Shown here: positions 7,218 through 19,835 of the stretch, in pieces
How positions within the stretch are numbered: position 1 is the first letter of the stretch
Layout of the letters: every line of letters starts with the position of its first letter
Assembly (NCBI RefSeq): GCF_002848345.1
Contig: NZ_CP025429.1
Span: 4,154,001 to 4,218,000 of the forward strand
Reading direction: 5' to 3'
Length of the DNA: 64,000 bases
Source of the DNA: Chromobacterium sp. ATCC 53434
GTDB lineage: Bacteria; Pseudomonadota; Gammaproteobacteria; Burkholderiales; Chromobacteriaceae
Program-made: the position numbers and the translations under genes
The notes under the pieces: model-generated
Databases searched by the model: none
Told to the model about the DNA's origin: nothing
The model's input: the letters and a program-made list of their open reading frames with translations, nothing else

Positions 7218-8573
7218 ATGACTGCCTTTACCAGCTGCAACCCCGCCACCGGAGAAGTCTGTTTCACCCGCCCGGCCTGGAGCGCCGCCGCCCTGGCGCA
7301 CAGCCTGGCCGCGCTGCGCGCCGCACAACGCCGCTGGGTGGCGCTGACGGCGGAGGCGCGCGCCGACCGGCTGCTGGTCCTGGCCGATCAGCTGGCGCTG
7401 CAACGCGAAGCGCTGGCCGGCCTGATCACGCTGGAAGTCGGCAAGCGCACCGGCGAATGCCTGGCCGAAATCGACAAATCGGTCCAACTGATCCGTTACT
7501 ACGCCGAGCTGGCGCCGGAACTGCTGCAGTCGCTGCAGATCTCCACCCAGGCCAGCCGCAGCGGCGTCGCATTCGAGCCGCTGGGCCTGGTTCTGGCTGT
7601 CATGCCGTGGAACTACCCGATCTGGCAGGTGCTGCGCTTCGCCATCCCGGCGCTGATGTCGGGCAACGGCTGCCTGGTCAAGCCGGCGCCGTCGGTGCCG
7701 CAATGCAGCCAGTTGCTGCTGGACATCGTACGCCAGGCCGGCCTGGAAGTGCTGGACATGGCGTGGATAGAAACCGAGCTGGTGGAGGAGGCGATACGCA
7801 GCTGCGACGCCGTCGCCTTTACCGGCTCGACCCATACCGGCCGGGTCATCGCCTCGCTGGCGGGCCGGCATCTGAAGAAAACCGTGCTGGAGCTGGGCGG
7901 CAGCAATCCCTTCATCGTGCTGGCCGACGCCGATATCGAAGCGGCCGCTCGTGACGCCGCCCACTCGCGCTTCCGCGATGCCGGCCAGAGCTGCAATGCC
8001 GCCAAGCGGATGATCGTGGTGCCGGAAATCGCCGACGCCTTCGTCGCCGCCTTCTGCGCCGAGGCCGCCGAGCTGCGCGCCGGCGATCCGCGCGACCCGG
8101 CCACCACGCTGTCGCCGCTGACCCGGGCCGATCTGCGCGAAGCGCTGCACGCCCAGGTGCTGGACGCCTGCCACCACGGCGCGGAACTGAAGCTGGGCGG
8201 CCGGATGCCCAACACGCCCGGCTTCTTCTATCCGGCCACGGTGCTTGACCGCGTCAATCCGGCTTGCAGCCTCTATCACGAAGAGGTGTTCGGCCCGGTC
8301 GCCAGCATCCTGCGCGCCGCCGACGAGTCCGATGCGGTCCGGCTGGCCAACGACACGCCGTTCGGCCTCGGCGCCAGCGTCTACAGCGCCGACAACGACC
8401 GCGCCTGGGCTTTGGCGCGCCAGATCGAGGCCGGCAGCGTGTTCATCAACCGCCACACCAGTTCCGATCTGCGGCTGCCGTTCGGCGGCGTCAAGGCCTC
8501 CGGCTACGGCCGCGAACTGTCCGAGTTCGGCCTGTACGAATTCGTCAACATCAAGACCTATTGGCAGAAATGA
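7218..8573 (+). CDS. NAD(P)-dependent aldehyde dehydrogenase (succinate-semialdehyde type)
   Basis: 451 aa, typical of the shorter SSADH-like aldehyde dehydrogenases. Motifs: MPWNYPIWQ (cofactor fold, near 135), FTGSTHTGR (near 200), catalytic Glu in LELGGSNPF (near 228), catalytic Cys in DAGQSCNAAKR (near 262), EEVFGPV (near 355) and LPFGGVKASGYGREL near the C-terminus. It oxidises an aldehyde, most likely succinate semialdehyde, to the acid. The ribosome site is weak. It is divergent from cviI with the CviR box in the shared intergenic region, so quorum control is possible but not shown. A strong terminator follows. Confidence 0.85.
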   Translation: MTAFTSCNPATGEVCFTRPAWSAAALAHSLAALRAAQRRWVALTAEARADRLLVLADQLALQREALAGLITLEVGKRTGECLAEIDKSVQLIRYYAELAPELLQSLQISTQASRSGVAFEPLGLVLAVMPWNYPIWQVLRFAIPALMSGNGCLVKPAPSVPQCSQLLLDIVRQAGLEVLDMAWIETELVEEAIRSCDAVAFTGSTHTGRVIASLAGRHLKKTVLELGGSNPFIVLADADIEAAARDAAHSRFRDAGQSCNAAKRMIVVPEIADAFVAAFCAEAAELRAGDPRDPATTLSPLTRADLREALHAQVLDACHHGAELKLGGRMPNTPGFFYPATVLDRVNPACSLYHEEVFGPVASILRAADESDAVRLANDTPFGLGASVYSADNDRAWALARQIEAGSVFINRHTSSDLRLPFGGVKASGYGRELSEFGLYEFVNIKTYWQK

Positions 8574-8603
8574 ACAAGGGGCCGACAGGCCCCTTGTTGT
8601 TGA
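8573..8603. terminator. Intrinsic terminator after aldehyde dehydrogenase
   Basis: Perfect 11-bp stem AACAAGGGGCC/GGCCCCTTGTT (8573-8583 and 8588-8598) with a GACA loop, starting at the stop codon of the aldehyde dehydrogenase. It sits between two convergent genes and could act on both strands. Confidence 0.8.
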
Positions 8604-8607
8604 ATGC

Positions 8608-10053
8608 TTAGTGCAAGCGCGCGACGCTCTGCGACAGCGGAATACCGGCCTCCCGCAGGCATTCGGCCAGATCGCGCCAGGACGCGTCGCGGTCTGGCGC
8701 CACATCCGGCACCACCAGCCACGGCACCCTCGCCGCGATCTCGTCCCTGCCCTTGATTCGCAGTCCCACTTCATAACCCTGGATTTCCGGCTGGTATTCG
8801 GCCACCGCCTCCAGCTTGTCCATGCCGCCCTGACCGGTGGCCAGCAAGGCCACGGAAATGCCGAGCCGCTTGCGGTTCCACGCGCGCATGCCGCTGGACA
8901 GCGCCTCCCACCACGGCAGCGGCGCGAACAGCTCGGCCTCGCCATACTCCATCTCGGCGGAAATCGCCTGTTGCACAAGCGGCATCGCCGAATCCAGCGC
9001 CCGCCGCGCCAGCCGGCGCGCTTTGTCCGGCGGCAGCGCGCCGCGCTCGACCAGGAACGGAATCCAGCTCATCACCAGTTGCGGCTCGCTGGTCTTGCGC
9101 GCCGCCTCGTAAGTGGCGCGCGACGACTCGGGATCGAGCGGCGCGAAATCGCAGCCGGCATCCATCACCGGCGCCAACTGCACCAGATCCTGGCAGGCGC
9201 GCTCATTCAGCATGTCTATCGTGAACAGCGTCGGCGAGATCCATAGAATGGACTTCTCCGGCACTTCCAGCGCGTCGGCCAGCGCCACCTCCAGCGACTC
9301 CAGCCGCGGGAAATGCCACCACACGCCGCCCTGGCTGCGCGAGAAGGCGAACGGCAACGCCCACAATTCGAACGACATCACCGTGCCGTCCTGGTGAAAT
9401 ACCTCGGGGAAGGCGACCGCGTCGCGGGCGCTGTGCACCAACAGCTCGCGCGCGGCCGGTTCGGCCCCCAGCGCCAGCTGAGACTCGGTGAACACCGCCT
9501 GGTCGCCGGCCATCAGCGCCATCTGCACCGCGGCAGCCAGCTGCACCATTTCCATCGGCTTGCCGACCGCCAGGCGAGCCTTGTCGACCAGCTTCTCGAT
9601 GGCCTGCTGGCGCTCGGCCGGCGGCAACGGCTTGGTCGGGCCGGTGCGCATCTCGCGCGGCTCCGGCCCGGCGGCGTCGCGGTCGACATAGGCCTGATGC
9701 AGACGCTGGTAGGCCTGCACCGCCTCGTCGCAAATCTGTTGCAGCTCGCCGACGCTGGGCTCGATCTCGTCGTAGAAATTGAAGTCGAACAGCCTCAGCC
9801 GCAGATTGCAGACATAGACCGTGATGTTCTCCGCCTCGTCGTACAGCACCGCGCTGGCCAGGCCGTCGCGCTCGCGGCCGGCGAAGTCGGTGTCGTCATT
9901 GCCGATCAGCCGGCAGACGAAGGCCGGGGACTCGGTATGCACCACGTACTCGGCGCCTTCCAGTCCCTGCTCGTCGACGGCGTCGCCGAAGATGAAGCGG
10001 TTGGGCAAAAAGGGTTCGCCGCGAATACGGGCATTGCGTGGCAGGGATTTCAT
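8608..10053 (-). CDS. Conserved hypothetical protein, 481 aa
   Basis: I do not recognise a family. The protein is acidic and soluble-looking, without a signal peptide or membrane span. The N-terminal third contains FICGDA-like and YVVHTESPAFVCRLIG segments and LRLRLFDFNFYDEIEPSVGEL. The middle has an alanine- and leucine-rich stretch (LAAAVQMALMAGDQAVF) and WWHFPRLESLEVALADAL. The C-terminus includes GYEVGLRIKGRDEIAARVPWLVVPDV. On the minus strand TATAGT ends only 8 bases before the ATG and no ribosome site is visible, so the mRNA may be nearly leaderless. It is a single gene between two terminated neighbours. Confidence 0.7.
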   Translation of the reverse strand: MKSLPRNARIRGEPFLPNRFIFGDAVDEQGLEGAEYVVHTESPAFVCRLIGNDDTDFAGRERDGLASAVLYDEAENITVYVCNLRLRLFDFNFYDEIEPSVGELQQICDEAVQAYQRLHQAYVDRDAAGPEPREMRTGPTKPLPPAERQQAIEKLVDKARLAVGKPMEMVQLAAAVQMALMAGDQAVFTESQLALGAEPAARELLVHSARDAVAFPEVFHQDGTVMSFELWALPFAFSRSQGGVWWHFPRLESLEVALADALEVPEKSILWISPTLFTIDMLNERACQDLVQLAPVMDAGCDFAPLDPESSRATYEAARKTSEPQLVMSWIPFLVERGALPPDKARRLARRALDSAMPLVQQAISAEMEYGEAELFAPLPWWEALSSGMRAWNRKRLGISVALLATGQGGMDKLEAVAEYQPEIQGYEVGLRIKGRDEIAARVPWLVVPDVAPDRDASWRDLAECLREAGIPLSQSVARLH

Positions 10054-10127
10054 CAGGCAGCACTATAACGATTACAGGCATCCATTGTAGCGCCCCCCAC
10101 CGTCTGCTAGAAGCGTTGCCGCGCAAT

Positions 10128-10865
10128 TTACTCCCGCATTGCGGCAAAGCGCGCCAATGACTGGCGCTGGCGACCGTCGGCATCGAAATTCTTCGGCTCC
10201 AGCCAAGCCTCCAGAGCCTGCCGCCGCGCCGGCCACTCCCCGTCCAGAGTCGAGAACCAGGCGGTGTCGCGATTGCGCCCCTTGTTGACTCTGGCCTGGC
10301 GAAACAGTCCCTCGAAAGTGAAACCCAGCCGCAAGGCCGCCTTCACCGACGGCGCGTTCTGCGCGTCGCACTTCCATTCATAACGGCGGTAGCCCAGCTC
10401 GAAAGCGTTGCGCATCATCAGATACATCGCCTCCGTGGCCAAGCGGCTGCGCTGCAGTCGCGGCGAGAAGTTGAGAAAGCCCACTTCGATGCTGCCGTCG
10501 GCCGGCGCGATGCGCAAATAGCTGGCCAGGCCTATCGCCACGCCGTCGACCTGGTCGACGATGGCGTAGAACTGCGGATCGTCGCTCCCGGCGTTGGCCC
10601 CCACCCATTCCAGCCAGTCGTCCGGGCCGGCGAACGGACCATGGCTGAGATACGTCCAGTTGGCGCCGCCCGGCAACTGGTGCAAGGCGTCGAACAGCTG
10701 CGCGCCGTGGCGCTCCGCGCTCAACGGCTCCAGTCGGCAATAGCGGCCGCTCAACAGCACGCGCGGCGGATGGCTCGCGCCCCTCCAGTCGACCGGCATG
10801 CCCACCATCTGGCCATTCGCATTCATCTGAGCCGGCTGAGCCAGCGCATCCCAATCAGCACGCAT
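10128..10865 (-). CDS. GNAT-family N-acetyltransferase (RimJ/RimL type)
   Basis: 245 aa. The start at 10865 is supported by AGGAGG seven bases upstream and lies within the end of the rhodanese gene (11-bp overlap), implying translational coupling. The domain of about residues 35-210 includes GRYCRLEPLSAERHG, IGLASYLRIAPADGSIEVGF, the acetyl-CoA region SPRLQRSRLATEAMYLMM and RRYEWKCDAQNAPSVKAALRLGF, typical of the RimJ/RimL subgroup that acetylates alpha-amino groups of proteins or small molecules. The true substrate is unknown. Confidence 0.85.
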   Translation of the reverse strand: MRADWDALAQPAQMNANGQMVGMPVDWRGASHPPRVLLSGRYCRLEPLSAERHGAQLFDALHQLPGGANWTYLSHGPFAGPDDWLEWVGANAGSDDPQFYAIVDQVDGVAIGLASYLRIAPADGSIEVGFLNFSPRLQRSRLATEAMYLMMRNAFELGYRRYEWKCDAQNAPSVKAALRLGFTFEGLFRQARVNKGRNRDTAWFSTLDGEWPARRQALEAWLEPKNFDADGRQRQSLARFAAMRE

Positions 10866-11247
10866 CGCACACCTCCTTGCCGCAGCCGGCTTCGCGGCTC
10901 GTCGCATAACCGTCTCGCTTCCACCAGTCCAGACCGCCCTGCAACTCCTTCACCTGGAACCCCAGCCTCGCCAGTTTCAATGCGCCTTTGGTCGAGCCGT
11001 TGCAGCCTATGCCGTCGCAAAACGCCACCAGCGTGACGTCGCGCGGCAGATCGGCGGTGCTCTCGGCCGTCATCAGACGGTGCGGCCGGCTCAGCGCGCC
11101 GGGTATCGTCTCATGATCGTAAGCGTCGACGCTGCGGGTATCGATCAACAGCAGCGAGCGATCGCCGTCGGCCAGCGCCTGGGCGACGTCGGCCGCGTCG
11201 ATCTCATAGGCCAGCTTGGCCTCGTAAAATTCCTGTTGGCTGATCAT
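10855..11247 (-). CDS. Rhodanese-like domain protein
   Basis: 130 aa single-domain rhodanese. LLLIDTRSVDAYDHETIPGA is the N-terminal signature, the catalytic cysteine lies in VAFCDGIGCNGSTKGA and the end LQGGLDWWKRDGY is the usual C-terminal motif. The C-terminus carries a Cys-rich tail (GCGKEVCDAC), which could bind metal or sulfur. The ATG at 11247 has GAAGGG upstream. First gene of a two-gene unit with the GNAT gene, divergent from the MocR-type regulator, which makes it a likely target of that regulator. Confidence 0.85.
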   Translation of the reverse strand: MISQQEFYEAKLAYEIDAADVAQALADGDRSLLLIDTRSVDAYDHETIPGALSRPHRLMTAESTADLPRDVTLVAFCDGIGCNGSTKGALKLARLGFQVKELQGGLDWWKRDGYATSREAGCGKEVCDAC

Positions 11248-11260
11248 TGCCGCCCTTCCC

Positions 11261-11287
11261 TTGTCCGTGTCGGAATACTGGTATGCT
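11261..11287 (+). promoter_or_regulatory. Promoter candidate for the MocR-type gene
   Basis: Plus-strand extended -10 TGGTATGCT at 11279-11287 with a TTGTCC -35-like hexamer 15 bases upstream. It lies in the 95-bp gap between the divergent rhodanese and MocR genes if the TTG at 11343 is the MocR start, and supports that start because transcription would begin near 11294, downstream of the alternative ATG at 11283. Confidence 0.35.
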
Positions 11288-11342
11288 AAGCGGAAAGTCA
11301 TCATCAAAAAAGCTCCACTTTCCCCACTTCGATGGAACCACT

Positions 11343-12797
11343 TTGAATCACGACTGGATAGTCTCCTACCTGCGGCCCCGGCTGTTGCGAAACGACGGAG
11401 AGCACCTGTCGCGGCAACTCTACCGTCAACTGCGCGAACTGATACGCCTGCGCCGACTGGCCGGCGGCAGCGCCTTGCCGGCCAGCCGCGCGCTGGCCCA
11501 GACGCTGCAGCTGGGACGCAACACCGTGCTCTCCGCCTATGATCAGCTGGCGGCGGAAGGCTATCTGGAAAGCCGCCACGGCTCCGGCACCTATGTCTGC
11601 GACGCCTTTGCCGACGATGCGGTCCATTCGCCGCAGACTGATGCGCCGGCGCGCCAGCTTTCCCTACGGGGCCGCCAATTGGCGGAGGCCAGCCGTCTGC
11701 CGGCCAGCAAACTCGGCGCCTTTGTGCCGGGTCAACCGGAATTGGCGCAGTTTCCCCACAAGCAGTGGCAACAATGTCTGAACAGACGGCAACGCAACGC
11801 GCCGCTTGCATGGCTGCACTACCAGCATCAGGGCGGCTTGCCGGAACTGCGCGGCGCACTGGCGCAATACCTGCATCTGACCCGATCGGTCCGTTGCGAA
11901 CCGGAACAGCTGGTCGTCGTCCCCGGCGCCCAGAGCGCGCTGACGCTGCTGGCGCAACTGCTGGCCGAGCCCGGCGACATCGCCTGGATCGAGGAACCGG
12001 GTTATACCGGTGCGCAAACCGCGATGCTGGCCGCCGGACTGCGCTGCCAGGGCATGCGCGTCGACGAGCAGGGCCTGCGTCCGAATCCCGACGCGCCGCC
12101 GCCGCGCATCATCTACGCCACGCCTGCCCACCAATATCCGACCGGCGCGGTGATGGGCCTGGCGCGCCGACTCGAATTGCTGGCGCTGGCCCGCCGCCAC
12201 GACAGCTGGATCGTCGAGGACGATTACGATGGCGAATTCTGCTACACCTCGGCGCCGCTGGCCGCGTTGCAAAGCCTGGATCGCGACGGACGCGTGATCT
12301 ATGTCGGCACCTTCAGCAAGGTGATGTTCCCCGGACTGAAGCTGGCTTATCTGGTGCTGCCTCCGGAGCTGGTCGACCCCTATCGCCGCTGCCAGGCCAG
12401 ATTGCAGGGAGAAGGCAGTTATCTGCAACAGGCCGCGGTGGCGGATTTCATCGAGCAAGGCCATTTCGCCCGCCATGTCCGCCATATGCGCGAGCTATAC
12501 CAGCGGCGGCAATTACTGCTGCGCCATGCGGCGGCGCAGTATATCGGCGACGTCATGCCGCTGCAGGGCGGAGACGCCGGCATGCATTTGCTGGCGACAT
12601 TGCCGGACGGCTTCGACGAGTGGGAGCTGCAGGCCGCGGCGGCCGAACGCGAGCTCTGGTTGCGGCCGCTGGCCCGTCATTTCCTGGACACGCCGTATCG
12701 CAGCGGGTTGGTGCTGGGTTACGCCGGCATAGAAGACCATGCGCTGCGTCCCGCCGTGCAACAATTAGCCGACTTGCTGGAGACGAGGTTGAAATGA
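11343..12797 (+). CDS. MocR/PdxR-type regulator (GntR HTH + aminotransferase domain)
   Basis: 484 aa from a TTG start at 11343 (GGAA seven bases upstream); ATG 11283 is an alternative adding 20 residues. N-terminal GntR winged helix (about 15-80: LYRQLRELIRLRRLAGGSALP, TLQLGRNTVLSAYDQLAAEGYLESR, GSGTYV) joined to a fold-type I PLP aminotransferase-like domain (LHYQHQGGLPELRGALAQYL, VVPGAQSALTLLAQLL, EPGYTG, PAHQYPTGAVM, EDDYDGEFCY). The PLP lysine is in TFSKVMFPGLKLAY. Such proteins sense PLP or amino compounds and often regulate a divergent gene, here the rhodanese-GNAT unit. It overlaps the next gene by 4 bases (ATGA). Confidence 0.88.
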   Translation: MNHDWIVSYLRPRLLRNDGEHLSRQLYRQLRELIRLRRLAGGSALPASRALAQTLQLGRNTVLSAYDQLAAEGYLESRHGSGTYVCDAFADDAVHSPQTDAPARQLSLRGRQLAEASRLPASKLGAFVPGQPELAQFPHKQWQQCLNRRQRNAPLAWLHYQHQGGLPELRGALAQYLHLTRSVRCEPEQLVVVPGAQSALTLLAQLLAEPGDIAWIEEPGYTGAQTAMLAAGLRCQGMRVDEQGLRPNPDAPPPRIIYATPAHQYPTGAVMGLARRLELLALARRHDSWIVEDDYDGEFCYTSAPLAALQSLDRDGRVIYVGTFSKVMFPGLKLAYLVLPPELVDPYRRCQARLQGEGSYLQQAAVADFIEQGHFARHVRHMRELYQRRQLLLRHAAAQYIGDVMPLQGGDAGMHLLATLPDGFDEWELQAAAAERELWLRPLARHFLDTPYRSGLVLGYAGIEDHALRPAVQQLADLLETRLK

Positions 12798-13294
12798 AGA
12801 AATCGACGCTGCTGGTCAGCGCCTGCCTGCTGGGGCAGCCGGTGCGTTACGACGGCCAATCGAAACCGGTGTCGGGACCGGGCTGGGATGCGCTGGGCAG
12901 GCGCTTCGAACTGATCCCCGTCTGCCCGGAATGCATCGGCGGCCTGCCGACGCCCAGACCCGCGGCGGAAATCAGCGGCGGAGACGGAGACGATGTGCTG
13001 GCTGGCGCGGCCCGGGTGCAAAGCGTCAATGGAGACGATGTGACGTCGGCCTTCGTCGATGGCGCGCGGCGAACGCTGGAAATCGCCGGCGAACATCGCT
13101 GCACCCAGGCCCTGCTGAAAGCCAACAGCCCATCGTGCGGCAACCGCCGGATTTACGATGGCGGCTTTTCATCGACGCTGCGCGACGGCCGCGGCGTGAC
13201 CGCCAGCCTGTTGGAGCGGCACAGCGTGCAGGTCTGGAACGAAGAGGAAATCGGCGCGCTGCTCGATGCCAACGACCACCCGATGCCGGAGTAG
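12794..13294 (+). CDS. DUF523 family protein (YbbK-like)
   Basis: 166 aa. Starts KSTLLVSACLLGQPVRYDG, the diagnostic N-terminal motif of DUF523, followed by LIPVCPECIGGLPTPRPAAE and the conserved ALLKANSPSCG. Function is unknown; the conserved cysteines (SACLLG, CPEC, PSCG) suggest metal or Fe-S binding. Translationally coupled to the MocR-type gene by an ATGA overlap, so the two products are made together. Confidence 0.88.
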   Translation: MKKSTLLVSACLLGQPVRYDGQSKPVSGPGWDALGRRFELIPVCPECIGGLPTPRPAAEISGGDGDDVLAGAARVQSVNGDDVTSAFVDGARRTLEIAGEHRCTQALLKANSPSCGNRRIYDGGFSSTLRDGRGVTASLLERHSVQVWNEEEIGALLDANDHPMPE

Positions 13295-13313
13295 CCGCGT
13301 CCGGAAACGACAA

Positions 13314-13347
13314 AGCCCCGCCGGATTGCTCCGGCGGGGCTATTTTT
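13314..13347 (+). terminator. Terminator after DUF523 gene
   Basis: Stem AGCCCCGCCGG/CCGGCGGGGCT (13314-13341, ATTGCT loop) followed by ATTTTTC. Confidence 0.85.
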
Positions 13348-13378
13348 CGGGGTCGCGCGTTTCGGCCGCGCAACGCAA

Positions 13379-13405
13379 AAACCCCAGTTCATCGAGCTGG
13401 GGTTT
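13379..13405 (-). terminator. rRNA operon terminator
   Basis: Stem AAACCCCAG/CTGGGGTTT (13379-13387 and 13397-13405) just beyond the 3' end of the 5S gene; on the minus strand it is followed by a T-rich tract (the A-run at 13377-13381). Confidence 0.75.
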
Positions 13406-13417
13406 CGCTTATCGGGC

Positions 13418-13533
13418 GTCTGGCGGTGTCCTACTTTCACATGGCGAATGCCACACTATCATCGGCGCTAAGGCGTTTCACGATCCTGTTCGGGATGGGA
13501 AGGCGTGGGACCACCTCGCTATGGCCACCAGAC
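13418..13533 (-). rRNA. rrf: 5S ribosomal RNA
   Basis: About 116 nt. Read on the minus strand it begins TCTGGTGGCCATAGCGAGG and ends CACCGCCAGAC, with complementary ends and the internal CCATCCCGAACAGG typical of bacterial 5S. It is the last gene of the rRNA operon, followed by a terminator. Confidence 0.95.
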
Positions 13534-13691
13534 ATAAACTGGTACAAACTCAAGAAGCCTGGGCCGGTTTCAAACCAACCCTTGAATATTCGGTATTTGA
13601 TGTGTCTTCGCACAACACTCCATCATCGTCACTTAGCTTATCGCTGAGCGAATCACAGATTCGCACGCAGTTAAGTCACTCAAATGATAGG

Positions 13692-16580
<2,889 letters not shown>

Positions 16581-16836
16581 CTATCATTTCAGTAACCTAA
16601 ATCACTAAAACAACAGAGAGTGTTTGTGCGACGACCGCACCGCCCCTTTTGATATGGCGACGCAGCCTTAGATACAATCAAATACCCAAGATGACGATTC
16701 ATTCAACAGAAGAGTTAACTCCTATCGTTTGTTTCGCCGTCTTATATATTCGGCTTCTTCAGTTTGTTAAAGATCGGGCGTTTCTACAACGCAAACAGAA
16801 TCAAACTTCTCAATTTGATTTTGTTTGCGGCGTAAG
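16581..16836. other. tRNA-Ala to 23S spacer
   Basis: 256 bases of transcribed rRNA spacer containing processing sequences that pair around the 23S. No gene is present. Confidence 0.7.
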
Positions 16837-16912
16837 TGGTGGAGGATGACGGGATCGAACCGACGACCCCCTGCTTGCAAAGCAGGTGCTCTCCCAACTG
16901 AGCTAATCCCCC
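16837..16912 (-). tRNA. tRNA-Ala (anticodon TGC)
   Basis: 76 nt including encoded CCA. Minus strand begins GGGGGATTAGCTCAG, has the anticodon loop CTTTGCAAG (TGC) and the T-arm GGTTCGATCC, and ends in ACCA. It lies in the 16S-23S spacer. Confidence 0.97.
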
Positions 16913-17034
16913 TCTTTTTGTCCCATGCCGCGTTGCTCAGTCGCTCATGTGCATTCGCACACTTCGCTTCTTCGCGCCTTGCCTGGAACAAAAATGGTTC
17001 TCCGTAGTGCTCATCAGAACACCCAGAGTGTAAC

Positions 17035-17111
17035 TGGTGGGTCTGGTAGGACTCGAACCTACGACCCCTGCGTTATCAACACAGTGCTCTAACCAGCTGA
17101 GCTACAAACCC
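17035..17111 (-). tRNA. tRNA-Ile (anticodon GAT)
   Basis: 77 nt including CCA. Minus strand GGGTTTGTAGCTCAGCTGG, anticodon loop GTTGATAAC (GAT), T-arm GGTTCGAGTCC and a matching acceptor stem. Standard spacer tRNA between 16S and tRNA-Ala. Confidence 0.97.
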
Positions 17112-17202
17112 AGTTGACTTATGAGATCGTGGCATCCACAACCTCAATGCCCTTCAAATCAAATAACCGATAGGTTGTAAGTACTTGGCAATCGCCAGTC
17201 TC

Positions 17203-18742
<1,540 letters not shown>

Positions 18743-18975
18743 ATCTCATAGCAATTTTCTGGCACGCAAGTTCAAAGAAATAAACAAGTATCTCTTGTCT
18801 CTTGCAGTGCAAGTGTCGGCTTTCGCCAAGCACTTACACCTATCGGTTATTCGTTCTGTTAAAGAGCAGTGCTGGCCGCTGCGTCGTCTTCACCGGAAAC
18901 CGTTTCGTTTCCGCTGTTTCGTTCGCTGCGTCAGCTGAGGAGGCGAACTATACCGGCCACCCCAGGAGGCGTCAA
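18743..18975 (-). promoter_or_regulatory. rRNA operon leader and promoter
   Basis: On the minus strand TTGACG (18970-18975), a 17-nt spacer and TATAGT (18947-18952) form a strong sigma70 promoter with a GC-rich discriminator, as expected for stringently controlled rrn genes; the bases upstream (to about 19010) are A/T-rich like an UP element. About 200 nt of leader follow to the 16S 5' end. Nothing else is visible between here and the HAD gene at 19134. Confidence 0.85.
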
Positions 18976-19133
18976 CACCTTTCTGCAAAGAAAATGAAAA
19001 AATCTGGTCAAATCACTGTAAACCGCTGATAACAATAGAAACAGGCATTGAAGACCCAATGAACGGCTTCCACTAGCCTGTTCGCCGCAGCGAATGGATA
19101 ATCTGCGGTCTTACCTTTCATGCAGTTTCGAAC

Positions 19134-19769
19134 GTGAACCACAAGACCTGGATCTTCGACCTCGACGACACCCTGCACTACGCCAGCGGCGGCATCTTCG
19201 ACCATATCAACACGCTGATGACCGAATACATGGTGCGCCACCTCGGCGTGGACGAGGTGGAGGCCTGCGCGCTGCGCTCGCGCTACTGGGCGCAATACGG
19301 CGCGACCATGCACGGCCTGTCCACCCATCACGGCATAGACCCGCAGCAATTCCTGATCGAAACCCATCCGGTGGAGATTCTGCAGCAATGGCTGCAATTC
19401 GAAGACCGGCTGGCGGAAAGCCTCAGCGCCCTGCCGGGGCGAAAGATCATTCTGTCCAACGGACCGCAGCACTATGTCGAAGGCATTCTGCAGCGGATGA
19501 AGATAGAGCGCCATTTCGAATCGGTATACGGCGTAGAGCGCCTGAACTATGTGCCCAAACCACACCTCGACGCCTTCCACACCGTGCTGGCCCACGAGGG
19601 TCTGCAAGCCGAGCGCTGCATCATGGTGGAGGATTCGCTGCCCAATCTGCTGACGGCGAAAGAATTGGGCATGACGACGATCTGGGTCAGCAAGGACGCG
19701 CGCAAACCCGCCCACGTCGACCACCGCATCGAGAAGATCAGCCAGCTGCTGCGGCTGCGCCTGAATTAG
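19134..19769 (+). CDS. HAD-family pyrimidine 5'-nucleotidase
   Basis: 211 aa with a GTG start at 19134. Haloacid dehalogenase motifs: I, WIFDLDDTLHYAS (nucleophile Asp in DLDDT); II, IILSNGP; III, the lysine in YVPKPHLDAF; IV, IMVEDSLPNLLTAKELG. The arrangement, length and YG(A)TMHGL segment match the SDT1-like pyrimidine 5'-nucleotidase group, which dephosphorylates UMP/CMP or related nucleotides. It stands alone, divergent from the rRNA promoter, and ends in a strong terminator. Confidence 0.85.
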   Translation: MNHKTWIFDLDDTLHYASGGIFDHINTLMTEYMVRHLGVDEVEACALRSRYWAQYGATMHGLSTHHGIDPQQFLIETHPVEILQQWLQFEDRLAESLSALPGRKIILSNGPQHYVEGILQRMKIERHFESVYGVERLNYVPKPHLDAFHTVLAHEGLQAERCIMVEDSLPNLLTAKELGMTTIWVSKDARKPAHVDHRIEKISQLLRLRLN

Positions 19770-19787
19770 GCCAGAGCATATATATAG

Positions 19788-19817
19788 AAAAAGGCCGGGA
19801 AGCTTCCCGGCCTTTTT
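19788..19817. terminator. Bidirectional terminator
   Basis: Palindrome AAAAAGGCCGGGAAG/CTTCCCGGCCTTTTT with A-run and T-run on both sides, between the HAD gene and the convergent potD-like gene. Confidence 0.92.
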
Positions 19818-19835
19818 GCTGGATCACGAATCCGC

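Noticed and set aside
7065..8978. 637-codon minus-strand open frame across the aldehyde dehydrogenase
   Set aside because: Antisense to a clearly conserved aldehyde dehydrogenase; no ribosome site and no recognisable motifs.
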